The notes under the pieces are model-generated. The model was not told where the DNA came from, ran no database searches, and worked only from the letters and a program-made list of their open reading frames with translations. Positions 31,101-39,168 of a stretch of 64,000 bases of DNA are shown piece after piece. Source of the stretch: VRUE01 sp040879985 (lineage in GTDB: Bacteria > Actinomycetota > Thermoleophilia > Solirubrobacterales > 70-9); assembly GCA_040879985.1 (NCBI GenBank), contig JBBDJH010000018.1, positions 1 through 64,000 of the forward strand, in the 5' to 3' direction. Positions within the stretch are counted from its first letter, which is position 1, and every line of letters starts with the position of its first letter. Position numbers and translations under genes: made by a program.

Positions 31101-31862
31101 ATGCCAAGAGGTAAATCAAGCAATGGGAGCGGAGCTGAAGACGGGGCTCATCTGGCGGTCCTCGTGGACCCGCGACTCGTCAAGGCGCTGGATCACGTCC
31201 TGCGGCAGCACATCCTGCTCGCCACCGTCGCGGGAGAGGTCAGCCCTAACGAGCTGTCGAAGGCGCTCGATGAAGGCCTGAGCCAAGTCAGCTACCACGT
31301 CAAAGTCCTGCGCGACGACTGCGACGGGATGATCGAAGAGACGCGCACGGAGCCGCGCCGGGGGGCAGTCGAGCACTACTACCGAGCCAGCGCGAAAACC
31401 CTGTTCCCTGCGAAAGCATGGCGGCGGCTCAAGAAAGGGCTGCGCGCTGCGGTCGGCGCAGGCCAAGCGAGTGACCTGTTCAACGACCTGGCGGAGGCGT
31501 TGAAAGCGGGCAAGCTGCAAGGGACGCACGATCACCTCATCCGCACCCCGCTCATCCTCGACGCCGAGGGCGAGCGAAACCTCAAAGCAATCGCCGAGCG
31601 TGCGACCAAGGAAGTCGAAAACGAGCAGCGCGCGACTGCCAAGCGCATGGAGAAGGCCAACGGCGGCGGCAAGACGACTGGCTACACCTTCGCGCTTCTG
31701 GCATTTGAGGCGGCCTGGGAGCCCGCCGACCTGCACGCCCTGGTCGCGCAGCGGGCCGAGCGCGCGGCGAGCGCGTCGGCAAAAAGGGCAAACGGTGCTG
31801 GTCGAAATGGCAGCGGGAGCAAGAGAGGCGGCAGGCGCAAGGCGGGGAAGGCGGGGAAGTAA
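31101..31862 (+). CDS. Winged-helix (ArsR-like) regulator with HYYRA motif
   Basis: A 253-residue protein. Residues 20-97 form a winged-helix domain: VDPRLVKALDHVLRQHILLAT, SPNELSKALDEGLSQVSYHVKVLRDD, and then VEHYYRASAKT (HYYRA at 92-96), a motif shared with the tandem regulator at 28998-30314. A helical middle part follows, then a Lys/Arg/Gly/Ala-rich tail (about residues 225-253) that could contact nucleic acid. ATG 31101 is preceded by ACGAGAGAG. It is closely followed by a small gene. Probably a transcription regulator of a lineage-specific family. Confidence 0.7.
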   Translation: MPRGKSSNGSGAEDGAHLAVLVDPRLVKALDHVLRQHILLATVAGEVSPNELSKALDEGLSQVSYHVKVLRDDCDGMIEETRTEPRRGAVEHYYRASAKTLFPAKAWRRLKKGLRAAVGAGQASDLFNDLAEALKAGKLQGTHDHLIRTPLILDAEGERNLKAIAERATKEVENEQRATAKRMEKANGGGKTTGYTFALLAFEAAWEPADLHALVAQRAERAASASAKRANGAGRNGSGSKRGGRRKAGKAGK

Positions 31863-31871
31863 GCCGCGTCG

Positions 31872-32138
31872 ATGACCAACGCTGACACCTCACCTAACTA
31901 CGACGTGGCGAAAGTCGAAGCCGTCATCCTCGAAGTCGCCGCGGAACTGCATCCCGAACACCTATCGACCGGCGGGCTTCTACTGAAGATCATCAGCAAT
32001 TCCGACGACGCCAGGGAGGTCGAGATAGGAGTACAGGCAGTCCGCAACCTCCGCGAGTTCGGGTTATTCGCCAACCGCGAGGACGAGATCGTGGAGCCGA
32101 CACCGGCCGCGCTGCGCGCCTGCGCCCTTTTCACATAG
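31872..32138 (+). CDS. Small protein of unknown function, possible winged-helix-like fold
   Basis: The 88-residue protein (KVEAVILEVAAELHPEHLSTGGLLLKI, then EVEIGVQAVRNLREFGLFANREDEIVEPTPAAL) has the helix-helix-wing rhythm of small DNA-binding domains, but no family was recognised. It starts 9 bp after the winged-helix gene and is probably in its operon. Confidence 0.6.
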   Translation: MTNADTSPNYDVAKVEAVILEVAAELHPEHLSTGGLLLKIISNSDDAREVEIGVQAVRNLREFGLFANREDEIVEPTPAALRACALFT

Positions 32139-32258
32139 CCGCCTCGTTTCGCGCCTGTCACAGACTTTTTACATTCCCGCCGCCAAATTGGCCCAATCAG
32201 GTCTAGATCCGTGCGCCGAGGCCGTCCAGCATCGAGGCAATTCGAAAAGGAGGCTTCG

Positions 32259-32507
32259 ATGATCTACGCGTTGCTGGGCTACGTACAGGCCACGATCGAG
32301 TGGCGGCTGCGGGCGATCCGAGCCCTCGTCGGGGGCGAGCGCGGACAGGGCACGGTCGAGTACGTCGGCCTGATCCTGCTCGTCTCGCTGCTGATGGTCG
32401 GCATGGTCGCCGCGATGAAAGGGTTCAACGGCAAACAGGGCACCGAGTTGGCCGGGGTGATCGTCGACAAGATCAAGGAGGCGGTCGACAAGGTGGCGTT
32501 CAAATGA
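32259..32507 (+). CDS. Flp/TadE-like pilin, orphan
   Basis: The 82-residue protein carries a class III prepilin pattern: a basic leader ending GGERGQ, then GTVEYVGLILLVSLLMVGMVAAM with the conserved Glu five residues after the probable cleavage point. The C-terminal part is short and charged (VIVDKIKEAVDKVAFK). ATG 32259 follows AAAAGGAGG. No tad/cpa secretion genes are in the window, so its assembly machinery must lie elsewhere. A terminator follows directly. Confidence 0.75.
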   Translation: MIYALLGYVQATIEWRLRAIRALVGGERGQGTVEYVGLILLVSLLMVGMVAAMKGFNGKQGTELAGVIVDKIKEAVDKVAFK

Positions 32508-32514
32508 GAGTGGC

Positions 32515-32547
32515 GGAGGGGCGGCTCGCATTGCGGGCCGCCCCTCC
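32515..32547 (+). terminator. Terminator-like hairpin after the pilin gene
   Basis: GGAGGGGCGGC (32515-32525) pairs with its exact reverse complement at 32537-32547, with an 11-base loop. It lies 8 bp after the pilin stop. Only a weak T-rich tail follows. Confidence 0.65.
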
Positions 32548-32733
32548 TACGTCTTTGAATGTTATTGTCTCAGCATGAACCGCATTGCCGACTCCTTCCT
32601 CCGCTTTCTCTTGGTCGAGGCTCCTGGTCGGGGCCGCGCGTGTTCAAGCGTGGTGACTTTGGACGACGACGTGTATGGACCCGGAGGGCCAACCGCGCAA
32701 CGCGTCCTGCCGGAGCCGTGAGAGACTCGCGCG

Positions 32734-33471
32734 ATGCCAGCTTCGCGTAGCTACGACCGGGCGCCGGCCGACATCCGGCCGGTCGACATCGACCCCGGCT
32801 TCGTCGCCAGCGCCGACGGTTCGGCGCTGATCTCGATCGGCAAAACGCGCGTGATCTGCACCGCGTCCGTCCAGGAGTCGGTGCCGAGGTGGATGCAGGG
32901 CAAGGGCAAAGGCTGGGTCACGGCCGAGTACGCGATGCTGCCCGCTTCGACCGGCGGCCGCAAGGCGCGCGACGTCTCACGCGGCAAGCAGGACGGCCGC
33001 GGGGTCGAGATCCAGCGCCTGATCGGTCGCTCGCTGCGGGTCGTCGTCGATCCGCGGGCGCTCGGCGAGCGGACCGTCTACGTCGATTGCGACGTGCTCG
33101 AAGCCGACGGCGGCACCCGCTGCGCGGCGATCACCGGCGGCTACGTGGCGCTGCGCCTGGCGCTGCAGAAGCTGCTCGACGCGAAGAAGATCGAGTCGAT
33201 GCCGTTGAACGGGTCGATCGCTGCGGTCAGCGTCGGCATGGTCAACGGCCGTGCCCTCTGCGACCTCGACTACGGCGAGGACTCCAACGCCGATGTCGAC
33301 GCAAACGTGGTGATGACCGGCGACGGCGGCCTGGTCGAGGTGCAGGCGACGGCGGAGCGGACGCCGCTCTCGCGCGCCTCGCTCGACGAGCTGCTCGGCC
33401 TCGCCGAGCTGGGCATCTCGAGGCTGCGCCAGGTCCAGGAGCGGGTGGCCGGCGCCGGCGAGGCCACGTGA
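32734..33471 (+). CDS. rph: Ribonuclease PH
   Basis: RNase PH trims the 3' ends of tRNA precursors by phosphorolysis. The 245-residue protein has the family blocks GSALISIGKTRVICTASV, KGWVTAEYAMLPASTGGRKARD, GRSLRVVVDPRALGERTVYVDCDVLEADGGTR and DLDYGEDSNADVDANVVMTG. The start is ATG 32734. It is followed after only 3 bp by rdgB, the usual pairing in bacteria. Confidence 0.97.
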   Translation: MPASRSYDRAPADIRPVDIDPGFVASADGSALISIGKTRVICTASVQESVPRWMQGKGKGWVTAEYAMLPASTGGRKARDVSRGKQDGRGVEIQRLIGRSLRVVVDPRALGERTVYVDCDVLEADGGTRCAAITGGYVALRLALQKLLDAKKIESMPLNGSIAAVSVGMVNGRALCDLDYGEDSNADVDANVVMTGDGGLVEVQATAERTPLSRASLDELLGLAELGISRLRQVQERVAGAGEAT

Positions 33472-33474
33472 CCG

Positions 33475-34074
33475 TTGATCTTCGCCAGCGGCAATAAGCA
33501 CAAGCTGCGCGAGATGCGCGAACTGCTGCCCGCGGTCGAGCTCGAGCCGCTGCCGGAGGGCGTCGAGCTGCCCCCCGAGGACGGCGAGGGTTTCGCCGCG
33601 ATCGCGCTGGAGAAGGCGCGGGCCGCGCACCGGGCGACCGGCAAGGCGACGATCGCCGACGACTCCGGGATCGGCGCCGTTGCCCTGGGCGGCCGCCCGG
33701 GGATCCACTCGGCCCGCTACGCCGGCGAGGGCGCGAGCGACGCGGAGAACCTCGAGAAGCTGCTGCGCGAGGTGGGCGCGGCCGGTGGCGAGCGGGGCGC
33801 CTATTACGCCTGCGCGCTGGCCCTGATCGAAGCCGACGGCACCGAGTACGTCTTCGAGGCGCGCTGCGACGGCCGGCTGATCGAGCGGGCGCGGGGCGAG
33901 GGTGGCTTCGGCTACGACCCCGCCTTCGTCCCCGACGCGACGGGGGCCGACGATAACCGCACCTACTCGGAGCTCAGCCAGGCGGAGAAGAACAAGATCA
34001 GCCATCGCGGCGCCGCCGCCCGCTTGCTCGCCCGCCATCTGGGCGACGCCGGGGTGGCGCCGGCGGGCCGATGA
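33475..34074 (+). CDS. rdgB: dITP/XTP pyrophosphatase (RdgB/HAM1)
   Basis: The 199-residue enzyme hydrolyses non-canonical purine triphosphates to keep them out of DNA. The start IFASGNKHKLREMRELL, TIADDSGIGAVALGGRPGIHSARYAG and GGFGYDPAFVPDATGADDNRTYSELSQAEKNKISHRGAAA are diagnostic. The start is TTG 33475, three bases after rph, and it overlaps the next gene by 4 bp. Confidence 0.97.
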   Translation: MIFASGNKHKLREMRELLPAVELEPLPEGVELPPEDGEGFAAIALEKARAAHRATGKATIADDSGIGAVALGGRPGIHSARYAGEGASDAENLEKLLREVGAAGGERGAYYACALALIEADGTEYVFEARCDGRLIERARGEGGFGYDPAFVPDATGADDNRTYSELSQAEKNKISHRGAAARLLARHLGDAGVAPAGR

Positions 34075-34979
34075 TCCGCACCAAAAGCGGCGCGGCGGGG
34101 CTCTCGATCGCCTCCAACTCGTTGCTGATTGCGATCAAGCTCGCCGCCGGGGCGATCACCGGCTCGATCGCGATCATCACCGAGGCGATCCACTCGCTGA
34201 TCGATCTCGTCGCCTCCGTCGTCGCCTTCGTCTCGGTGCGCAAGGCCGGTGAGCCGGCTGACGCCGAGCACCCCTACGGGCACGAGAAGGTGGAAAGCCT
34301 GGCGGCGGCGATCGAGGGAATGCTGATCCTGGTCGGGGCCGGGATCATCGTCTTCGAGGCGAGCCGCCGGCTGGTCGACGGCGCCGAGGTCCACTCGCTG
34401 GGAATCGGGATCGCGGTGATGGGGTTCTCGGTGGTCGCCAACCTGATCGTCTCGACCGTCCTCTACCGCAAGGCGAGGGAGCACGACTCGCCGGCGCTCG
34501 AGGGCGACGCCGCCCACCTGCGCACCGATGCGCTCACCTCCGCCGGCGTGCTCGTCGGCCTCGCGCTGGTCGAGCTGACCGGCGTCGTCGCCTTCGACTC
34601 GATCACGGCGCTGCTCGTCGCCGCGGCGATCGTCGTCGCCGGGCTGCGGATCATCCGCCGCTCCTCCGGGGTGCTGGTCGACGAGATCCTGCCCGACGAG
34701 GAGATGGACCGGATCGAGGCGGCGATCGCCGCCGCCCGCACCGCGGAGGTCGCCGGCTACCACAAGCTGCGCGCCCGCCGGGCCGGCAGCCGCCGCTACA
34801 TCGACCTGCACGTCCAGTACCGCTCGGGGACCAGCCTCGAGCGTGCCCACGCGCTGGCCCACGCGATGCGCGACGAGATCGAGGCCGCGATCCGCCGCGC
34901 CGAGGTCCTGATCCACGTCGAGCCGGAGACCTCGTTCCGCGACCCCGAGCGGGACGACGGGCCGTTCCGGGCCGGTTAG
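34071..34979 (+). CDS. Cation diffusion facilitator transporter
   Basis: The 302-residue CDF exporter exchanges Zn2+, Fe2+ or Mn2+ for protons. Six membrane segments are visible; the metal-site motifs are HSLID in the second segment and HLRTD in the fifth (HxxxD in both). The C-terminal cytoplasmic domain (RYIDLHVQYRSGTSLERAHALAHAM) has the usual His residues. HPYGHEKVE before the third segment is a CDF landmark. The metal specificity cannot be told. Its start overlaps rdgB by 4 bp. Confidence 0.94.
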   Translation: MIRTKSGAAGLSIASNSLLIAIKLAAGAITGSIAIITEAIHSLIDLVASVVAFVSVRKAGEPADAEHPYGHEKVESLAAAIEGMLILVGAGIIVFEASRRLVDGAEVHSLGIGIAVMGFSVVANLIVSTVLYRKAREHDSPALEGDAAHLRTDALTSAGVLVGLALVELTGVVAFDSITALLVAAAIVVAGLRIIRRSSGVLVDEILPDEEMDRIEAAIAAARTAEVAGYHKLRARRAGSRRYIDLHVQYRSGTSLERAHALAHAMRDEIEAAIRRAEVLIHVEPETSFRDPERDDGPFRAG

Positions 34980-34984
34980 GGGAA

Positions 34985-35134
34985 TCAGGGGCTCGGCAGC
35001 AGATTTACCGCGGCAGCGAGGCCGACGGCGATCACCGTGACCGTGTAGCCGGTGTAGCCGCTGATCGCAAAGAGGATCGCGGCGACCGCGCAGACGGCGA
35101 CGACGACGATCCAGGAGGCTCGGGCCAGGGACAC
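34985..35134 (-). CDS. Small two-segment membrane protein
   Basis: A 49-residue peptide from GTG 35134: ARASWIVVVAVCAVAAILFAI, then a GYTGY turn and VTVIAVGLAAAVNLLPSP. The two hydrophobic segments with a short turn fit a small membrane protein. Divergent from the Roadblock-like gene with only 20 bp between starts, so the transcripts may have very short leaders. No family recognised. Confidence 0.55.
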   Translation of the reverse strand: MSLARASWIVVVAVCAVAAILFAISGYTGYTVTVIAVGLAAAVNLLPSP

Positions 35135-35154
35135 GGGTCGGTATTTTGACCGAG

Positions 35155-35523
35155 ATGTCCGACGGGCAAGCGAGCGGGGTGGTTTCGGGCGATGCCGCCG
35201 CGGGCGCGCTCGCCTACCTGACCGAGATGTCGGTCGACCTGCGCGGCGCCGCGATCCTTGGGCCGGATGGGACGGTGCTGGCCGCCAGCGGCCACCCCGA
35301 GCGCTGGCGCGAGGACGTCGCGGCGCTCTTCGCGGTCGCCGACGAAGCGGGTGGGGAGCCGGTCGAGCAGGTTCACATCGGCACCGAGCAGGGCGAGGTC
35401 TTCGCCCTGCGCCACGCCGGCCTGGCCGCGGTCGCGGTGACCGAGCGATTCGCCCTCGCCTCGCTGACCTTCTTCGACCTGCGCTCGCTGTTGCGCGACC
35501 TGGCGGCCGCCGATGACGCCTAA
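35155..35523 (+). CDS. Roadblock/LC7-like domain protein
   Basis: A 122-residue protein with the profile of a Roadblock/LC7 fold: an N-terminal helix (AAAGALAYLTEM), beta strands RGAAILGPDGTVLAASG, the helix WREDVAALFAVADEA, then VHIGTEQGEVFALRHAGLAAVAVTE. Such proteins often work with small GTPases or as signalling platforms, but no MglA-like GTPase is adjacent. ATG 35155 is preferred over TTG 35146. It is coupled to the next small gene by an 11-bp overlap. Confidence 0.65.
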   Translation: MSDGQASGVVSGDAAAGALAYLTEMSVDLRGAAILGPDGTVLAASGHPERWREDVAALFAVADEAGGEPVEQVHIGTEQGEVFALRHAGLAAVAVTERFALASLTFFDLRSLLRDLAAADDA

Positions 35524-35737
35524 GCCCCACCGCGTCCTGCTCGACCGCGTCTCCGGCTACGCCGACGAGGCCGCCGCCTACATGCGCCGCCGCCGCGCCT
35601 CGCGGCGGCCCTTCGCCCGCCTCTACTACAGGGGCGGGCGGGCCGAGGACCACGCGGCCGACTCGCGCTCCGGGGGCGAGCTGTTCGTCGCCGCCGGGCG
35701 GCTGATCGAGGTCGCCGGCAAGCGGCCGAAGCCGTGA
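35513..35737 (+). CDS. Small basic protein of unknown function
   Basis: A 74-residue protein, strongly basic (VSGYADEAAAYMRRRRASRRPFARLYYRGG), ending in a hydrophobic stretch and KRPKP. It overlaps the Roadblock-like gene by 11 bp and tldD by 4 bp, so it is translated in the same operon. No family recognised. Confidence 0.6.
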   Translation: MTPKPHRVLLDRVSGYADEAAAYMRRRRASRRPFARLYYRGGRAEDHAADSRSGGELFVAAGRLIEVAGKRPKP

Positions 35738-37128
35738 AGGGGGGAGGGGAGCTGCTCGACCCGGCGGTCGCCGAGCGGGTGATCGCCCGCGCCCTCGCCC
35801 ATGGCGGCGAGTTCGCCGAGCTCTTCGTCGAACGGCGCAGCGGCCTCACCCTGGCGATCGACGAGTCGCGGATCGAGGCGGTGCAGTCCGGCGCCGAAGC
35901 GGGGGCGGGCGTGCGGGTGCTGAGCGGCGGCACGACCTACTTCGCACACGTCGACGGCCTCGACCCGGCGGATCTCGAACGGGCCGCAGGCGAGGCGGCG
36001 GCGGCGCTGCGCGGCGAGCGCGCCGAGCCGCGGGCGCTGCGGGCCGAGGCGACCGAGCCGCAGCCGATCGAGCGCCCGCCCGGCGAGGTTCCGGCGGCGC
36101 GCAAGGCGGAGCTGCTGCGCGAGCTGGACGAGCGGGCGCGGGCGGCCGGCGCCGAGATCGCCCAGGCGATGGCCTCCTACGGCGAGGCCCGGCGCGAGGT
36201 CGCCGTCGCCAACTCCGCCGGCCTGCTCAGCGGCGACGACCGCACCCGGGTGCGGCTCGGCGCCCAGGTCGTCGCCCGCCGCGGCGACCGGGTCGAGACC
36301 GGCGCCGAGACGCTCGGCGGCCACCGCGGCTTCGAGCTCTTCGACGGCGACCCGGCGGCGATCGCGGCGAGCGCCGCCGGCAAGGCGCTGACCCTGCTCG
36401 ACGCCGGCCCGGCGCCGACCGGTTCGATGCCGGTCGTCGTCGGCGGCGGCTTCGGCGGCGTCCTCTTCCACGAGATGACCGGGCACGGGCTCGAGGCCGA
36501 CCACGTGCAGAAGGGCGCCAGCGTCTACGCCGGCAAGCTCGGCGAGCCGGTCGCCCAGCCGCTGCTCACCGCGTACGACGACGGCCGCCTGCCGGGCGAG
36601 TGGGGCAGCGACGCGATCGACGACGAGGGCACGGCGACGCAGCAGACGCTGGTGATCGAGGACGGCCGCCTGGTCCGCTTCCTCCACGACCGGCAGAGCG
36701 CCGAACGGGAAGGCGTCGCCCCGACCGGCAACGGCCGCCGCGAGAGCTTCCGCCAGCTGCCGATCCCGCGCATGACCAACACGTTCATCGCTCCCGGCGA
36801 GGCCGAGCCGGAGGCGATCATCGGCGAGGTCGAGAAGGGCTTCTACGCCGTCTCCTTCGCCGGCGGACAGGTCGACCCGGCGACCGGCGACTTCGTCTTC
36901 GGCGTCAACGAGGGCTACCTGATCGAGGGCGGCAGGGTGACCCGGCCCTGCCGCGGCGCGACCCTGGTCGGCAACTGCCTGCAGGCCCTGGCGGCGATCG
37001 ACGCGGTCGGCAACGACTTCTGGATGAAGACCGGGATCTGCGGCAAGGGCGGCCAGAAAGTCCCGGTCGGCACCGGCCAGGGCCACGTCCGGATCGCCGC
37101 GATGACGGTCGGCGGGACCGCGGCGTGA
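35734..37128 (+). CDS. tldD: Metalloprotease TldD
   Basis: TldD is the catalytic half of the TldD/TldE peptidase, which processes microcins and other peptides. The 464-residue protein has the zinc motif HEMTGHGLEADH, preceded by VVVGGGFGGVLF, and the C-terminal blocks MTNTFIAPGEAEPEAII and CRGATLVGNCLQAL. It starts at GTG 35734. Its stop overlaps the tldE start by 4 bp. Natural substrate unknown. Confidence 0.96.
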   Translation: MKGGGELLDPAVAERVIARALAHGGEFAELFVERRSGLTLAIDESRIEAVQSGAEAGAGVRVLSGGTTYFAHVDGLDPADLERAAGEAAAALRGERAEPRALRAEATEPQPIERPPGEVPAARKAELLRELDERARAAGAEIAQAMASYGEARREVAVANSAGLLSGDDRTRVRLGAQVVARRGDRVETGAETLGGHRGFELFDGDPAAIAASAAGKALTLLDAGPAPTGSMPVVVGGGFGGVLFHEMTGHGLEADHVQKGASVYAGKLGEPVAQPLLTAYDDGRLPGEWGSDAIDDEGTATQQTLVIEDGRLVRFLHDRQSAEREGVAPTGNGRRESFRQLPIPRMTNTFIAPGEAEPEAIIGEVEKGFYAVSFAGGQVDPATGDFVFGVNEGYLIEGGRVTRPCRGATLVGNCLQALAAIDAVGNDFWMKTGICGKGGQKVPVGTGQGHVRIAAMTVGGTAA

Positions 37129-38483
37129 GCGGCCTCGCCGAGCGCGCCGCGGAGGCGGTCGAGCTGGCCGTCGCGGCCGGCGCCGGCGATGCCGAGGCCT
37201 ACGCAAGCGAGGCGGAGAACCGCGAGGTCCGCGTCCACGGCGGCGCGGTCGAGAGCCTGACCGCGGCGACCCAGCGCGGGCTCGGCCTGCGCGTCTGGAT
37301 CGGCGGCCGGGCCGGCTACGGCTTCGGCACCGACCTCTCGGCGCAGGGGGTGGCCGCGATCGCGGCGCGCGCGGTCGAGGCCGCCCGGGTCGCCGACGAG
37401 GACGAGTTCGCCGCCGCCCCGGCCGGCGGCGGGGAGGCGCCGCCGGACCTGGCGGGGTTGAGCGACCCTTCGCGCGCGCAGCGCTCGCCGGCCCAGATCG
37501 CCGACCTGGCCCTGGCCGTGGAGCGGTCCGCGCTCGAGGCCGACGGCAGGATCGCCGCGGTCGAGCAGGCGGTCTACTTCGACAGCGCCGAGCGGGTCGC
37601 GATCGCGGCCTCCTCGGCGGCCGGCGGCGAGTACGAGACGACCAGCTGCTACGCCTACCTGCAGGCGCTGGCCGACGGCGGCGACGGCCGCGAGACCGGG
37701 CTCGGCTTCGGCCTCGCCCGCGGCCCGGCGGGGCTCGACCCGGTGGCGATCGGTCGCGAGGGCGCCGCCCGCGCAACCGAGATGATCGGGTCCTCGAAGC
37801 CGGCCTCGCGCAGCTGCCCGGTGGTGCTCGACCCGACCGTCGCCGCCAGCTTCGTCGGCCTGCTCGGCAAAGCGGTCGGCGCCGACTCGGTGCAGCGCGG
37901 CCGCTCGCCGCTCGCCGAGCGGCTCGGCGACGAGGTGGCGGGCGAGGCCTTCGTGCTCTACGACGACGGCCTCGATCCCGCCGGCTTCGCGAGCGCGCCG
38001 ATCGACGCCGAGGGGACGCCGCGCCGGCGCACGGCGCTGGTCGAGGGCGGCCGTCTGCGCGGCTTCCTCTACGACGCCTACACGGCGCGCCGCGGCGGCG
38101 CCGCGTCGACCGGCAACGCCGGCCGCTCCGGCTACCGCTCGCCGCCGGCGGTCTCAACCTCGAACCTGATCGTCGGCGCCGGCGCGGCGAGCTTCGGGCA
38201 GCTGCTCGGCGAGGCCGGCGACGGGGTTCTGATCACCGACGTCGCCGGCCTGCACTCGGGCGTCAACCCGGTCACCGGCGTCTTCTCGGTCGGCGCCTCG
38301 GGGCGGGCGATCAGGGCCGGCGAGCCGGCCGAGCCGCTGCGTGAGTTCACGATCGCCAGCGACCTGGTCTCGATGCTGCGGGCCGTGCGGGCGGCGGGAT
38401 CGGAGCCTCGCTGGGTGCCCTTCGGCGGCTCGGTCAGCGCCCCGCCGCTGCTGATCGGCGAGATGACCGTAAGCGGCTCCTGA
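37125..38483 (+). CDS. tldE: TldE/PmbA, regulatory partner of TldD
   Basis: The 452-residue protein is homologous to TldD but lacks the HExxH motif, as expected for TldE/PmbA, which completes the active heterodimer. Typical blocks are RGLGLRVWIGGRAGYGFGTD, PVVLDPTVAASFVGLL, STSNLIVGAG and GVFSVGASGRAIRAGE. The start is GTG 37125 inside a GTGA overlap with tldD. Confidence 0.94.
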   Translation: MSGLAERAAEAVELAVAAGAGDAEAYASEAENREVRVHGGAVESLTAATQRGLGLRVWIGGRAGYGFGTDLSAQGVAAIAARAVEAARVADEDEFAAAPAGGGEAPPDLAGLSDPSRAQRSPAQIADLALAVERSALEADGRIAAVEQAVYFDSAERVAIAASSAAGGEYETTSCYAYLQALADGGDGRETGLGFGLARGPAGLDPVAIGREGAARATEMIGSSKPASRSCPVVLDPTVAASFVGLLGKAVGADSVQRGRSPLAERLGDEVAGEAFVLYDDGLDPAGFASAPIDAEGTPRRRTALVEGGRLRGFLYDAYTARRGGAASTGNAGRSGYRSPPAVSTSNLIVGAGAASFGQLLGEAGDGVLITDVAGLHSGVNPVTGVFSVGASGRAIRAGEPAEPLREFTIASDLVSMLRAVRAAGSEPRWVPFGGSVSAPPLLIGEMTVSGS

Positions 38484-38572
38484 GCGCCGCTCGGGCGACA
38501 GGCACGCAGATACGCCGTGCCCGCTGTTAGATTGCCGCCGACTTCAACGACCGACGACGGAGGAGCTTCGAC

Positions 38573-38851
38573 GTGACCAAGGCTGAGTTTCTGGACCAAC
38601 TGGCGGCTGACGAGCGTGTGGGCAGCAAGAAAGCGGCGAGCGACGCGCTCGACGCGGTGCTCGAGACGATCACCGACACCCTGAGCGGTGGGGGCGAGGT
38701 CAGCTTCACCGGCTTCGGCAAATTCCACGTGGCCGAGCGCGGCCCGCGCCAGGGCGTCAACCCGCGCACCGGCGAAAGGATCACGATCCCGGGCGGCAAG
38801 GTGCCCCGCTTCTCCGCCGGCTCGGCGCTGAAGGCCAAGGTCAAGGGCTGA
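38573..38851 (+). CDS. hup: DNA-binding protein HU
   Basis: The 92-residue histone-like protein starts TKAEFLDQLAADERVGSKKAA and contains the beta arm GFGKFHVAERGPRQGVNPRTGERITIP followed by RFSAGSALKAKVKG. It is a nucleoid protein with no long C-terminal Lys/Ala tail, unlike the mycobacterial HU. The start is GTG 38573 after GACGGAGGAGC. Its stop overlaps a possible CTG start of the LysM gene. Confidence 0.96.
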   Translation: MTKAEFLDQLAADERVGSKKAASDALDAVLETITDTLSGGGEVSFTGFGKFHVAERGPRQGVNPRTGERITIPGGKVPRFSAGSALKAKVKG

Positions 38852-39168
38852 GCTCCAGAGCACCCGCCAGATTTCTCGCCGCCGCCGCCGTCCTCAGCGG
38901 CTTCGTCGTCGTGATCGTTGTGATCGCGGCGGCGCTCGGCGGCGGCGACGGCGGTGACGGCGACCGCCCCAGCGGCGGTTCGACCTCCGCCGGACAGGCG
39001 AAGGGCAAGAACGGCGCCCCGAGCCCGAAGGCCTACGAGGTGCAGAGCGGCGACACGCTGACCTCGATCGCCCGCGAGACCGGCGTGCCGGTCTCGCGCA
39101 TCGTCAGGCTGAATCCCGGGGTCGACCCGCAGATCCTGATCGCGGGCGAAAAGCTGAAGCTGCGGTGA
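38848..39168 (+). CDS. LysM-domain membrane-anchored protein, probable CTG start
   Basis: About 106 residues. A basic N-terminus and a hydrophobic segment (RFLAAAAVLSGFVVVIVVIAAALGG) are followed by a Gly/Ser/Thr linker and a C-terminal LysM domain (YEVQSGDTLTSIARETGVPVSRIVRLNPGVDPQILIAGEKLKLR), which binds peptidoglycan. No ATG, GTG or TTG start precedes the hydrophobic segment; CTG 38848 gives a CTGA overlap with HU exactly like the 4-base overlaps around it. GTG 38911 would cut the segment in half. It is coupled to dacA by a 4-bp overlap. Confidence 0.75.
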   Translation: MSSRAPARFLAAAAVLSGFVVVIVVIAAALGGGDGGDGDRPSGGSTSAGQAKGKNGAPSPKAYEVQSGDTLTSIARETGVPVSRIVRLNPGVDPQILIAGEKLKLR

